From the NCBI RefSeq assembly GCF_018320785.1, contig NC_054885.1, forward strand, positions 8,816,921-8,880,920: DNA of 64,000 nt, written 5' to 3'. How positions within the stretch are numbered: the stretch's first letter is position 1; each line of letters opens with the position of its first letter. Origin of the DNA: Cheilinus undulatus. Lineage: Eukaryota; Chordata; Actinopteri; Labriformes; Labridae. The notes beneath the pieces are model-generated. The model was not told where the DNA came from. It saw only the letters and a list, made by a program, of their open reading frames with translations, and made no database searches. Made by a program: the position numbers and the translations under genes. Positions 48,965 through 62,100 of the stretch are shown here, piece after piece.

Positions 48965-50571
48965 TGACTGGGGGACAGGGCATCATGATGGAAAAATTAA
49001 AAACCCAAGATTGTGCAGGAGTCTCAAATCCCGAGTCTGAGTCAAGTCCGGAGTCTTTTGCTCGCAAATCCAAGTCAAGTCTCAAGTCACCTGTGTGCGA
49101 CTCGAGTCTAAGTGGCAGACTGGAGTCACCATCTCTGGTTGCTCTCTTCTCTTGTTTTGATAAAGAATTGTCCCGTTTTGACAAAAGTGCTGTTTTGACT
49201 AAGTCAGAGCTAATGGCTAATCCACCAGCAGCCATTGTATTACAAGCAAGTCATATTTATCAAACAGGAACCAAGCTGTACATATCGGAGAGTCAAGCTC
49301 ATCAAACCTCAGTTTATCAGCTGTAGTTCCACAAGGCTCCATCTTGCGGCCGATCTTATTCAGTCTTTGTGTTAATGATCTGCCAAATGTTTGTTCAAAT
49401 GTAACGGTACAGTTATATGCTGATGACACTGTGTTATATGCACATGCAAAACAAAGCAAGAAGCTCCAGCCACTCTATCTGCAGCTATGATACCAGTGTC
49501 TGATTGGCTCCAGAATTCCTGTTTACACCTTAACACAAATAAGACTGTGTGCATGTTCTTCTCCAACCAGCCAGCAGGGGGCCAGCAACCATGTGTTCTA
49601 GTCAATGGAGAGAGACTTGATGTAGTAGAAAAATGTAAATATCTTGGTGTCATTTTTGACTCAAATCTGACTTTTAAAGACCATGTTAAGAAAATCTCAA
49701 ATGTCATAAATTTCAATCTGGAAAATTTCCATCATATGAGAGCTTTTCTCGCGACACAGTCAGCTAGAGCTTATATGCACGTAATGATTTTCTCTCATTT
49801 AAAGAACTGTAATACAACCTGGTCACACACAACACTAAGTACAATAAAACCCATCATGTCTCTCTTCAAGAAGACGGTCAAAATCCTAGACAGGAAACAG
49901 TTTCATTTCCATTACTGTAATATCATTGGTAAGTATAATATTTTAAACTATGACTCTTACCAAACATACTTTGATGTTTGTCTTATTTATAAAGTTTTAA
50001 ATGGGCTTGCTCCCCCAGCATTAAATGATTTTATTCAGAGAAAGGACACCAGAATGAACACCAGAGCACAAACTAGAGGAGACTGCAATATCCCGAGGCG
50101 TAGAACAGAGTTTAGCCAGAAGGTGGCGTATATTAGAGGCGCTCGTTCATGGAACAGATTACCAGCACATATCAGAGGCCGTGACAACTATTTAACATTT
50201 AAAAACAAACTTAAACATTGGTTGAAAACAGACCAGTCATGTAATCATTCATAATGTAGTCTCCTCTTCCACTGCTTGCTGCTGAGGGCTTTGATGTATC
50301 TTGCTTTGAGATAGCTTTCTTCTTGTGAGTTATTTCTTGTGTATAAATTGCGTCCACCTTGTTTGTTAAAACTGTGTTTTCTGTGTACTGTCTTGTGAAT
50401 TGTGCTGTTATTTTAATCTGTTTTTTTTTGCTCTTTCTGCAATTACCTGCTTTAGGACAACGGATGAAATTTAGCTATTGTGCTAATTCCGGCATATTTA
50501 CATTGACGTGTATTGAGAAAATGTTTATTATGTGCTCTGTCCTAATCAAATAAATAAATACATAAATAAAA
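48965..50571 (+). mobile_element. L2-type LINE, 5'-truncated, with 255-codon frame
   Basis: A reverse transcriptase palm region is read at 49326-49486 (start of a VPQGSILRP motif, then LYADDTVLYAHA containing the catalytic YADD). After a frame change it continues in a 255-codon frame at 49487-50254 (CKYLGVIFDSNLTFKDHVKK, then YIRGARSWNRLPAHIR), as in the C-terminal part of L2/CR1-clade LINEs. The 3' end has an AATAAATAAATACATAAATA tail (50549-50571). The first 350 bp are repeats of GAGTC/AAGTC words of unclear origin. It is inactive because of truncation and frameshift. No counterpart in A's flank. Confidence 0.85.
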
Positions 50572-50696
50572 ATTCACATGAGCAGGTACCCTATCCCCCC
50601 TGACTATCACATAGTCATGCCAAAGCAGGTCAAGGGAAAACTGAAAACATCTTTTCCAACATGAAAAGCTTTTTGGATTGTTTTTAGTCTGTTTTG

Positions 50697-51757
50697 TACG
50701 GAAGCGGATTAGGGCCATTTTTGATGTAGAAAATAATTTTGGGCAAGTCGAGATTAAAGTCAAAATGAAGAAAAAAAAGTTGAAACTTGTTTTTACTAAC
50801 AGCGGATCTTAGACGCTCTGTGTTTATGTGGCAAAGTGAGAGAATCTCTTTGTTGTTAAATCCAATAATGAGGGATAATTTCACGTATTCACTGATATGA
50901 GGCATAAGGCACACTGTAGAGATAGGCACGATTCTCTGTTATTGTCTTAAATACTCATACATCAACAGGAGGGAACAGCTCTCGTCTTTCTCTCCGTCTG
51001 ATCACCTGTAGAGACGCACAGGTGACAGACTTAACCTCAGTAATGGGAGAGCGAAGGGAGATTCATCACTCGTTTATTGATCAGTGTTTGTTGTGGTGGG
51101 ACAGACAATATCAATATAAACAAATCTACTGACATATCTGAAGGGAAGAATGGAGGCGCTGCATGAAAGCAGCAATAAAAACATATGGGGATTTTTATTT
51201 CTAAACTCCATACACAAATGTAATGTACATCGTGTACATGGCGTTTTGCAGGTAACATTTTCTGTATGTATCATACACAATACTGTTAACTAGAATTTCC
51301 AATACAACACGTGACAAAGTGTTCCCTTTTTGCCTTTTTTATCATTTTGTCATTAGCAGCAGCCTATGATCAATAAACAAGCAATCGATCTCCCTTCGCT
51401 CTCTCATCGAGGTTGAGTCTGTTACCTGTGCGTCTCTAAAGGTGATCAGACTGAGAACAAGAGGAAGAGAGACACCAGTGCTGCTGTGCTCCAGTTGATG
51501 TATATTTAAGGCAATAACAGAGAATCATGACTGGCTCCACAATATGCCTTATGCCTCATATCAAAGAATATGTGAAATTATACCTTATTATTGGAATTAA
51601 CAACAAAGAGATTCTCTCTCTTTGCCACATAAACACATATTCTTAAAATTTCGACTCTATTCTCGAAATTTCAACTTTATTCTTGTCATTTCGACTTTAA
51701 TCTCGACTTGCCTTAAATTATTTTCTCCTTCGAAAACGGCCCTTATCTGCTTCCGTA
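50697..51757. mobile_element. Fold-back element with ~390-bp inverted arms
   Basis: Left arm 50697-51083 and right arm 51367-51757 are inverted copies across almost their whole length; for example TACGGAAGCGGATTAGGGCC on the left pairs with TACGGAAGCAGATAAGGGCC from the right. They enclose a 283-bp loop without coding. The element is flanked by TA on both sides if CGGAAG...CTTCCG are taken as ends, which would fit a TA-duplicating transposase. The class is inferred. Confidence 0.85.
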
Positions 51758-52239
51758 GTATTTCATACAAAAATGTGGTGCAGTTCTGGTAAAACAGACA
51801 CAATGCTTAAGCTATAACCGAGGTATTTGGAGCAGTGGAGGCAGCCGTTAGAGGGCTTCCAGTCCCACTAAACCCAGCCCATAGTGCAACTCTGTATGTA
51901 TGGCTGTAGTTAACACAGTGGAAGCTGACATTACAGACAGCATTGAGTCCAAGCAAACCCAACTCTGTTATGGTAGGCTCTTGAAAGTAGGGTCACTCTG
52001 TTAGTCAGTCAGTCAGTCAGTATACAGACAGGGTCATATTGTAGGGTTGACCTCAGTGGTCAGCCAAAAAATGTCATGCATGCAAACTTTGTACTCTGAG
52101 CCTGTTGTGTTTTATTTCTATTCTTTTTAATGCCAAATTCATAGAATGTGACAAATTGTTTTGAACTGCAAGCCTGTGGCTCTGTTAGTCCTCTAAATCA
52201 CACTGGATCCATCCAACTGTCATATTAACTGTCCAGTGT
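51758..52239. other. Spacer between B and C
   Basis: Unassigned DNA with a short (GTCA)n run near 52.0 kb; from about 52.13 kb it matches A's upstream flank at 37.79 kb. No gene seen. Confidence 0.45.
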
Positions 52240-52550
52240 GTCCCAGTTCCTCACTCGTTGGTGGAGGCTGTCCAGACCCCAGTTCCTGACTCTTCGCAGG
52301 AGGCCGTCCCGGCCCCAGCTCCTGACTTGTCACAGGAGGCCGTCCCGGCCCCAGCTCCTGGCTCCACATCAGTGGTCCTGACCCCCACCTCTGTTCCAGC
52401 CTCCACCTGGGAGGCCCTGACCCTGACCTCTGTTCGTGGGCTGCTCCTTGGCTGCCCACCAGAGCCTTTGTGCCCCTCTGGGTTGCCTCCTGGTCGCACA
52501 CCTGATTTGAGTTTGCAACTCTGCATGTATAGTTATGATTTCTGATGTAG
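52240..52550 (+). repeat. Pro-rich retroelement-like segment near the C unit edge
   Basis: Frame 52258-52545 encodes EAVPAPAPDLSQ-type Pro/Ala repeats with a 36-bp period (GGAGGCCGTCCC at 52299 and 52335). It is related to the segment at 37.88-38.31 kb. Confidence 0.65.
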
Positions 52551-53069
52551 GACTGAGCTTAGTGAGGGGTCAATCGTACATGGGCATGGTATGAAAGAAC
52601 TGTGCCTAATATGAAAACATTCTTACAATCAGGTTGTTCAGGACAACAGACAGCTCCACAGTCATCCAGGTCTTTTCTCCAGCTTAGAATATATCCAATC
52701 TCTCTGGGGTCTGATTGAGGATTGGGTCTGCCCTTTGTGTTCCTGTGAATCATTTACATTGATGAGATGGTATTGATGAAAATTCCCTATGTGAGTGTAT
52801 GCACTCGTGCATTCATGTAGGTCGCTGCTGTTTAAGGTGCTGAATGTGTGTTTTGTTGATTTACCAAAATAGCACTGAGTCATGTTACCTTCATGAGCTT
52901 CCACCAGCATGAACTTGAATCTTGTTTACTCTTCAAAACTGTATTAAATTCAGCCCTTGTGTAGCTTTCAGTAAAGCAGCAGCGCCTAGTGGTCATTCAA
53001 GGGAGTGCAACTTCAGACACTTAAATAAGAAGACACAACAGACTTTCATTTTAAGGTTCCTCAGCAAAT

Positions 53070-53075
53070 TTTATT
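53070..53075 (-). terminator. Poly(A) signal of keratin C
   Basis: AATAAA on the minus strand, 48 bases after the TGA stop. Confidence 0.8.
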
Positions 53076-53122
53076 AGAATATTTATTCATGTTTGCTAAG
53101 GACTGTGCCCTCCTGCAGGTGC

Positions 53123-56100
53123 TCACAGCTCCTTCACAACCTCGGACTGGGTGGAACTAACCACCTTCCCATCCACTACCTCCTCGACGATGGTGATGAC
53201 TTTCTGTTTGGTAATTGAAGTGGAGACTGGGGGAGCAGGTGAGGGTGAGCGCTCTACAACAGTGGATGTCGTCATGCTGCTGGAGCTGCCAGTGCTGCAT
53301 TGGGGAGAGGAGCAGTTTTTTTTTCATCACAGTCACATTGAAAGTAAAATGAAGCATTATTCAGAAGCAGTTTAGGAAGATGAGGCTGCTGAATGTTGCA
53401 ACAATTTTACAGTGTTATTTAGCAGATGCTTTAGCCCAAAGAGACGTACATCCGAGGCAGAGGCAGATGTTTAAGGCATACAGGACATTGCCAAAGGGCC
53501 CACACTGGGTTCTGATCATGCTCTGACTTAGATCCAAACCACTGACATTCTGTATCAAAGTTAGCACACTGAGGATGCTTAGAGACTTTCAACTAAAGAA
53601 AAAGTAACGATTTATAAAGAGAATATTTATGCACTCTGACAGACCAAACACAACAAAATAATATGACAACAAACAGAGAAGACAAAAATATTCTAAGAAA
53701 ACTGAACAGTGAAACTGTTCAGTGAATGCTCGATCTTTAAAGGTTACCATTCTCAACTGGTAGGTCAGGACCCAAAAGTACATCCTAAAGCCATTTTCAG
53801 TGGTTCACAGATGTATGCCTGGAAAAATATGTGGCAAATGGTGTCTGATGTGCTTTTATTTTGACGGATATGTCTCTATATAATATGTGTGCTACTTTGC
53901 AAAGAGACCTCAATAACAAAATAACTACCGCGGGAACAACTTCACGATTAAAGCACTGTTTAAAAATGCCAGGCATTTGATCTTTGGAAAAACTGATCAC
54001 ACTTTTACTTTGAAATATATTCTAGAAGTGTATCATGCCTGACATTCTTACCAAGGCCATATTGACCATAAGGATGCCTAAAAGTGATATGCTTTGGCAT
54101 ACAATGGTTTTCAACTCTCAGTCAATCAATCAAATTGTTTGCAGAGTGTAAAATCACAGGTCTATGCTGTACTCTCTGTTGTGGCCTATTAAAATGGACC
54201 AGTGGTAATCCTCAGTGTTATCATAAAGGCTATGCCCTGTTATAATATAGACCAGCGTTAGTCCCCATTAGCAAAGCAGTAACATTATTTAGCTATAATA
54301 CAGTGAAACAGAAACCTTCCCTCTAACAACCAAGACTCTCAAAGACCAAACCCATGTTGGCAGCTCTCTGTCAAACCTTTGTTGTACTGAGAAAATCCTA
54401 AACTGTGTTTATCTTGCAAACATGAGCAGAGCATGACGAACTCCTGTTTCTCTCCCTCAGCTGTTCTTGATAAAGTAGTAGAGAGGAGAAAAAGTGCCTC
54501 TAATTACATTAACTTGTACTGGAGAAACCGCACAACCGTCCTGCACTGTCAGACCGAACTGTTGAAGGTTGTTGATAACATTAGAACACATTTTTAGTTG
54601 TAAGTACACAGTCCTCAATCACTTCAAGTATTTTCTGTCATTGTACTCAAATGATTTGACAATCAGCCCTTAATTTGCACAATGTTCCCAGAATGCCTTT
54701 TGGTGTTACACACTTCTGCACCATGAGTGAAGTTACCGACTCAGTTAGACAAGTCCAACCTTTGTAGAGCAACAACAACTCAACACTAAAAATCTTTTAC
54801 AAATTCAACACACAACAGACTTTATTCTAAATGTCCTGCAGGTGCATTCTGTGAACAATTCACTCACCCGCCACCCTCTCCATCCAGCAGCCTCCTGTAC
54901 TCGGCGATCTCCATCTCCAGTCTGGTCTTGATGTCCAGCAGGCACTGGTACTCTTGGCCCTGACGCTCCAGGTCAGCTCTCAGCTGCATCAGCTGCCCCT
55001 CCAAAGAAGAAACCTGGATAAGAAGAAGAAAAACAAAAAGAAGGAGGTTTACATGTTGAAGTCAATGAGCAGCAACGGTCTGAGTGGAAACATGAAGCAC
55101 CTGCTCACCTGGCTCTGAAAACATGCTATCTGTATGGCGTACTGATGCTGGGTTTCAGCCAGGGTGCCCTCCAGAGATGCTTTCTACAGGAGAGAAGAGC
55201 CGACTCAGTTTTTAATCACCTTGAATCAGACTGGATTTAAAAGGCTGTGTAAGAGTGTGATGTGATTCTCACCATACTGAGTTGTGACTGCAGCTCAATC
55301 TCCAGAGCTTGCAGCGTTCGCTTGAGCTCAGTCAACTCAGTTTTGGATGTTTGGATGCCCTCTGTGCTAACAGCAACCTCTTTGTTCAGAGCATCTGTCT
55401 GTAAGAGAGACACAGCATTGTCATTACAAACTGCAATTGTACCCACTGTACCCACTAGTCATTTTAATGCTTTAAGCTAATTTCTTCAATCAGTCAATTC
55501 AGATTTTAAACTACAAATAAAGCCGTACCTTTGCCTGGAACCAGGCATCAAGTTCTTTCTTGCTCTTGGCGGCAGCAGCTGCATACTGCTCCCTGATCTC
55601 CTCCATGATCTGAGCGAGGTCGGGTCCTTGAGCAGCGTCCACCTCTACGTTCACCTGGCCGCTCATTGAGTTCCCCAAGCCGAGCATGTCCTGCAGATGA
55701 ACAACAAAGAGACAAACATAAGGAGGATTCGGGACTAACTAGGACAAACCTGTTTCAGTTCATGTTTTTAAACCAACAGTTATCTGAACCCCTGAACTGG
55801 ATCAAGGTGTTTCACCAACCTCCTCATGGTTCTTCTTCATGAAGATCAGCTCCTCCTTCAGGCCTTCAATCTCCATCTCCAGGTCTGTCCCGCTCATGGT
55901 GATCTCATCAAGGACCCTCTTCAGCCCACAGATGTCAGCCTCCACTGACTGGCGCATAGCAAGCTCATTCTCATACCTGCACAGAGGATAAAGCTTTAAC
56001 ATGTAAGTATGGCTCTGTTTCAGCTAGTGTTGTAAAGATACAAGATAAAACAGTTGTCTTTGTTGGCTGTGGTAGCCCTTCATATAACAGCTATGGCTGC

Positions 56101-59100
56101 TCAGAAAATAAAAAAAATAAGGCCTTTGCCACCTCAAGGGCTCCATGCATGAACTGTTTCCTCATTTGGCATTAGACCGCTCCCACACCTCCAGTCGGGA
56201 GAAGAGAAAGGCGTATGATGGCAAATTCATTGCGGTTTACTCGCTGTTTTCGTGAGTTACTTAAGCTGACTGTCAATGACGAGTTAAATTTAGCTGAAGA
56301 TGTACATTGCAGCAAGCAGCAACGATGTCCAGAAGTGCTTTTAACCTTTTTATGAAACATCATTTTAGCATGTTTGGATGCCAAGCAATGATGATAGAGT
56401 AAACACGATCAACAATCGAAACAAAAAACCCAACGAAACAGACAAATTAAGGCAGTATAGGAGGGTTTAGATTCCGTTTTGGCTTAGCACGTATTGTTGG
56501 GCGGAAGTTGCGAAACGGTCTTATTTTCCACTGGAAATACGCCACCCACTGCCGTGCATAGAGCCCATTATGTACATACATATTTTTTTTAATTATACAA
56601 TTTGTCTTTCTGGTCTCGCTAGTGCAGTTCTGTTAAAGAAATGACATGCCTCCTTTAGCATTTTTGGGTAGATAACTCATCAAAAAGATAATTGAATCAA
56701 ATTATGTAGCTATTATGTGTCTCTAGTGCACATGAGCTGTTAAATTAAAAATAAAGGGGAAAATATTCTCCTCATTTCAACTGTTGGGAACGTAACTCTT
56801 CCCAACAGCTTGCTAACTGAACATAAATTGTGTTAGCAAGCTAACTAGCTTGATAGCTAACTGGAAAACATTCTGAGCTACATTAGGTTATCTGATTCTT
56901 TGTAAGCAAGCTAACTAGCTTTGTGACAAACAAAACAGTCTCTAGAAGCGACAGACTATAATGAATTTCAGTGTGTTTGCTCACTGCCTTAGTTCGTGCA
57001 AACCAGCTTATTAGCATAATAGCCAGGTCCACAGTTCAGCTAAAGAAATGATGTGTCTCATTTACCTTTTTTTTTTTGGGGGGGGGGGGTCCTAACTCAT
57101 TTAATTTGTTTGTTGTCTCTCTAGTGCATATGGACTGTTTTAACTGGAAAAAAGAGGAAACATTATCCTCACTTCAACTATTAGCAAAATAACACTTTGT
57201 GAGAAGAAAAATTAGATTTATTAAGTAAAAGTGCTTTTGTAGCATGGACTCCGTACTTGCTTACTGTACATTAATGTGTGTTAGCAAGCCTAACCCTTAG
57301 CTTGTAAGCTAAGTAGACAATATTGTGAGCTGCAGATACCTGATTCCTTGTAAGCAAGCTAACTAGCCTTGTGACTAGTGAAACAGTCCCTTGAAACACA
57401 GTTGGGTATAATTTGCTTCCGTCTGTTTGCTCCATGTCTTATTGCAAGCCAGCTTTTTACCATGACAGCTAGCCAAAAGTTCAGCTTAAGAAATATGTCT
57501 CATTGAGCTGTTTTCGGGGTAGCTAACTCATCAAAAGGTTCACAAAATCAAAACATGCAGATTCGTTGTCTCTCTAGTAAATGTGGGCTATGTAACTGGA
57601 AAAAGAGGGAAACATTATCGTCACTTCAACTGTACCTACAGTTGAGAAGATTAATTCAGTAAAAGTGCTTTGTAGCATGCACTCTGTGCTTGCTAACTGT
57701 ACATAAATGTGTTTTATCAAGCTAATTAGCTTGTAACTAGCTAGAAAATATTGTGAGCTACAGTTATCTGATTACTTGTAAGCAAGCTAACTATCCTAGT
57801 GGCTAATGAAACAGTTTTCTCAGAAGACAGCTAAGTAAAATAGATTTCTTTCTTTTCATTCACTATTTTCTGTATAAACTATGTACTTGGCATGATAAGT
57901 AGGTCATCAGTTTACTTAAAGATTTAATAGTTTTATAATTTATTCTTTGGAAGGTTTAAATCCTGCCTTTGTGCATTTGTATGAGGGGTTTTAGCTATAA
58001 TAATACCCTTGTTGCTCACTTATTGATTAGTATTAATTTTTTAAGAAAGTTTAATCTTATGATGATTGTCTTCTTCAGAATTGGACTTACTGATATTAAA
58101 TGTGCCATTTGTTTCACCCCATTAAATTGGACCTATCCACTCACTTGAGTCTGAAATCGTCAGCAGCCAGTTTGGCGTTGTCGATGCTGAGGTAGATGCC
58201 ACCGTTGACCTTGGTAGCTTCCAGGATCTGTGATATAGAAAGAAAAGGATTGACATGAACTTTATATTCCAGTTTAAATTTTCTGATTTTTCCTCTAGGG
58301 TATAAAAACTATGGTCCAGCGCTTCTGGACTCCATGAATCCATTTAAAAAAACATTTGGACCTGTATTCTGTGTAATGATAAGTGCTGATCTGATGGTTA
58401 TTATCCTATGACTCAACAAAACAATTATTTTTTCTTTTGCTTGCCTTCGACATCAGCAAAGAGGTCATATTTTGGGCCAGAATCTTGGGGAGAGAGCTGG
58501 TTGGCCACTTTAGGGTCCCTGCAGGTATGAAAATGACCTCGGCAAAGTATATAGAGTTTCTGACTGACCTCTTTCTTCCATGGTACAAAAAAGAAGAACA
58601 GTGCCTTCCAAAGCAAAATATTTCTTCATGCATGACAATGCACCATCTCATGCTGCAAAGAATACCTTTGTGTCATTGGCTGCTATGGGCATAAAAGGAG
58701 AGAAACTCATGTTGTGGCCCCCATCCTCCCCTGATCTCAACCCTACTGAGAACCTTTGGAGCATCCTCAAGCTAAAGATCTATAAGGGTGGGAGACAGTT
58801 CACATCAAAACAGCAGCTCTGGGAGGATATTCTGACAGCAAAGAAATTCAAGCTGAAACTCTCCAAAAATTCACAAGTTCAATGGATGCAAGAATTGTGA
58901 GGGTGATATCAAAAAGGGTCCTATAACATGGAACTTGGCCTGTTAAGATGTTTTTGATTGAAATAGCTCTTGATTTCAGTGAATATGACCTCCTAATGCT
59001 GCAAATTCAACAAATGACCATTTTCAGTTTTTTATAACCTATAACATGTTTTGAAACTCTGTGCATAATATTTTGGAACAGTGCATTTTGAGTTTTTATA

Positions 59101-62100
59101 TTGGGTTGAAATGAGTCCTCAAATTTTTTTGGGTGATTTGATTCACAAAAATCCTAGAGGTAAATTATCTGCCTCGAGGCTTTGCTTAAATTACTCATGT
59201 ATCCATATACTCCCAAGCTGTAATCTTGGACATCAAGCCATGCGTTGCATGGTGTGCTCTGTTTCACACGGACGGCTATTTGTGTGGCACAATGCTCTTG
59301 TTTTCGCTGTTACTGTAACGTAACATGCATGATTTATGGAGTGAAAATCACGAGTGAAGAGAAGATAATGCAGTGATGTTAACAGGCCCCCGTCCTGCAT
59401 TTTTTCGCATCCACTGGCCATGGCTTTATGGCAAATATGGCACTATGCCTACACCGGTCAACCTACGCAGATCTCTGAGTTTACGTGCTGCCTGCATGGC
59501 TCACTGCTGTGAGACAGCGCTCAGTTTGTGTCTGCAGACTTCTGGGAATTTCATAACTTCTCTGATTGACCCGATGGTCTCACAGAAAACCGTCAGGCTT
59601 CACGATTCCAGTCCTGTTTTGGTGCTTTCCCTCTCTCTCTCTCTCTCTCCCTCTCTTCTGTGTGTGCACATTATACACTTAATTAAAAATTATTTAAATT
59701 AACACACTGATGTCTTGATTACAGCGTATTTTTCAACAAGTTTCAGCATCCTGCATAAGTTGATAAGACTTGTATTGATAATGAATTGACACCAATTGAA
59801 TAGAAACATGCTATTGCCACAGACAGTGACTGAGGCTAAAGAGGTTAAAGTTCATCATCATACAGTCAAGATTTAACAGATCACAGAAGAAGCTTTATCC
59901 CTTATAATGTGTTCTCCATGTCAGTGGATGGTCTTAAAAAGTCATATCTTTATGGTGGATGAACTCACAAACAAAAATGTGCAAAAATTAAAAGTAAAAA
60001 CCCTTTGAAAAATAGGCCATCTTCCTTTAATCTAAAGGTTCACCTTTCAGACATCATCAGACCACTGTGTGAATGATGGAGCTTTATTCTTGCTGTAATG
60101 TGAAATATTTAGTAGAGTATTCAAAATTATTAAAATTATTTACTTTAATGACAAATTGGAAAATACAAATAAACTACAAAGAAATAAAGTGTTAGCACCC
60201 TAAATTTTCTGGGAGAGGATCTCTAAATCCCAAATATGGCATGATCTAATGCCATCATTTAACTTCCTTTCCTTTTAATTTTAATAAATGTAAATTGCTA
60301 TCAGAATTTCATTGCACTTTGTAAAATATATTTCCTTTAGAGAACCTGTTAAAGCTTGAGTATGTAACATTCGATGAGAGCTGTGTAGAATCAACTCTAC
60401 TCCCCCTCCCTTCCTGTTCTTCTAGGTGTTTGAGCTCCATAGCTCCGCCCCTTCTCACATACCTCCTCGCGGATATGCATGTCTGCTGAATCGAATACTG
60501 ATGGTGGCAAAGCTCTCGTGGAGTGATTTTGCTCCCCTTTTCCACTGAAGTCAACGGCCGGATTACAGGTTAGAAAACACTTCATCTCAGCATGAACAGA
60601 TTCTACTTAGGACCAAACACCGCTGGTAACTCTGCCATTGACAGAGAGGTGGAAGCGCACCTACTACAGTGGCCAATAGGAACACTCCCTCTGACCTGAG
60701 CCATGATTGGCTGCGAGTAGCCACCTCATTGGCTGGAGCATCATCCCTTGCTGGTTCTCCTCAAGTGAGACTGCAGTGTGAGGAGACGATGCAGAAGTGT
60801 GTTATTCTTTTAGATGGCTTTAATAACAGGACCCTGACGGGTTGTGTAGTTTTTGTGAGTATACGACACTAAAAATAAATTGCTCACTACAGCTTTCACA
60901 CCAATTTTTGATAAAGAAGTAGTTTATTTAAGGGACCCAGCTTATTTTCTCATTTGTCTAGTACCACTTCTCTTAAAAAAGCAAAAGTGACTGATTAAAA
61001 AAAATGCAATATTTCTTAGAATTTATTAATTTATTAGACTACCCTAACCCTAAACAAAGTAAGGTTTATGCCACAGCTGCCCTAAATTAACAGCATTGGT
61101 AATTACCAAAATCATTTTTTATTTTTCTGCAATGGTTAATACACCAATATGTAGAAGCTCTTTAACCCAAAATATATTTTTAATGCTAAAATATAATTAT
61201 TATGTTATCCATGAATTTTCAAATTTACTGATTTACAAAAAACTGAAAAAATAGTAAAGCTCATTAATATTTCTTAATTAATTAATAATTGTCAAATTAT
61301 AGTTTTTTACTTGCATTCCTCAACAGAAAAATGAGTTTTGGTGGTTGAATGTTATGCTTGATTAATTTCTGACTTCTCAGAGAAGCCAAGTGGGCCAGCT
61401 CAAATTTGGGTATAAAAAGGTGAATTCAGTTTGAAATTCCTCATCCCTGTTCAAAATGGTAAAATGTGGAGAGCTCACTGAAAATGAAAGAGTCCGCATT
61501 AAAGCACTTCATGATGCTGGATGATCTTTGAGACAAATATGACAGGTGGTCTAATAAATTTGTTAAGCACTATATATACATATATATATGTGCATATTCT
61601 GGAGGTTTGCTCGATAACGTTTGAATTATGCTTTAACAGGTGATGACTTGAAAATATACTGACTGACTGTCATTTGCATCAACTATTTAGGAAAATCAGA
61701 GAAAATATTTGCATAATAATTTGGAACTTGGTTTAGTTTTACTATTAAAAGTCCTCACATTTTAATCCTTTCTTGTAGTCCAGGCATTTATTCTCTTGCC
61801 TAAATCTGGTATCAAATCATGGTAGTGTGTTGTACGCACTCTACAGCTGAGAGGCAGAATAGCTACAGATGCATTATATTTTGACAGATTCACCCAAAGT
61901 GAAAAAAATATCATGGATTTTAATTGTCCAGTGAAAACTGAATTACATTTTATTATAGTTTTAGCCATCTTGACAAAAACTCAGCTTACTTTTAGTCACT
62001 TTTAGTCATCAAAAATCTATTTTTGGCTAGTCTTAGTCTAGTCTTTCTTGTGGAAAAAAGACTGTCAAGAAACATTTTTAGTCATAGATTTGGTCAACGA

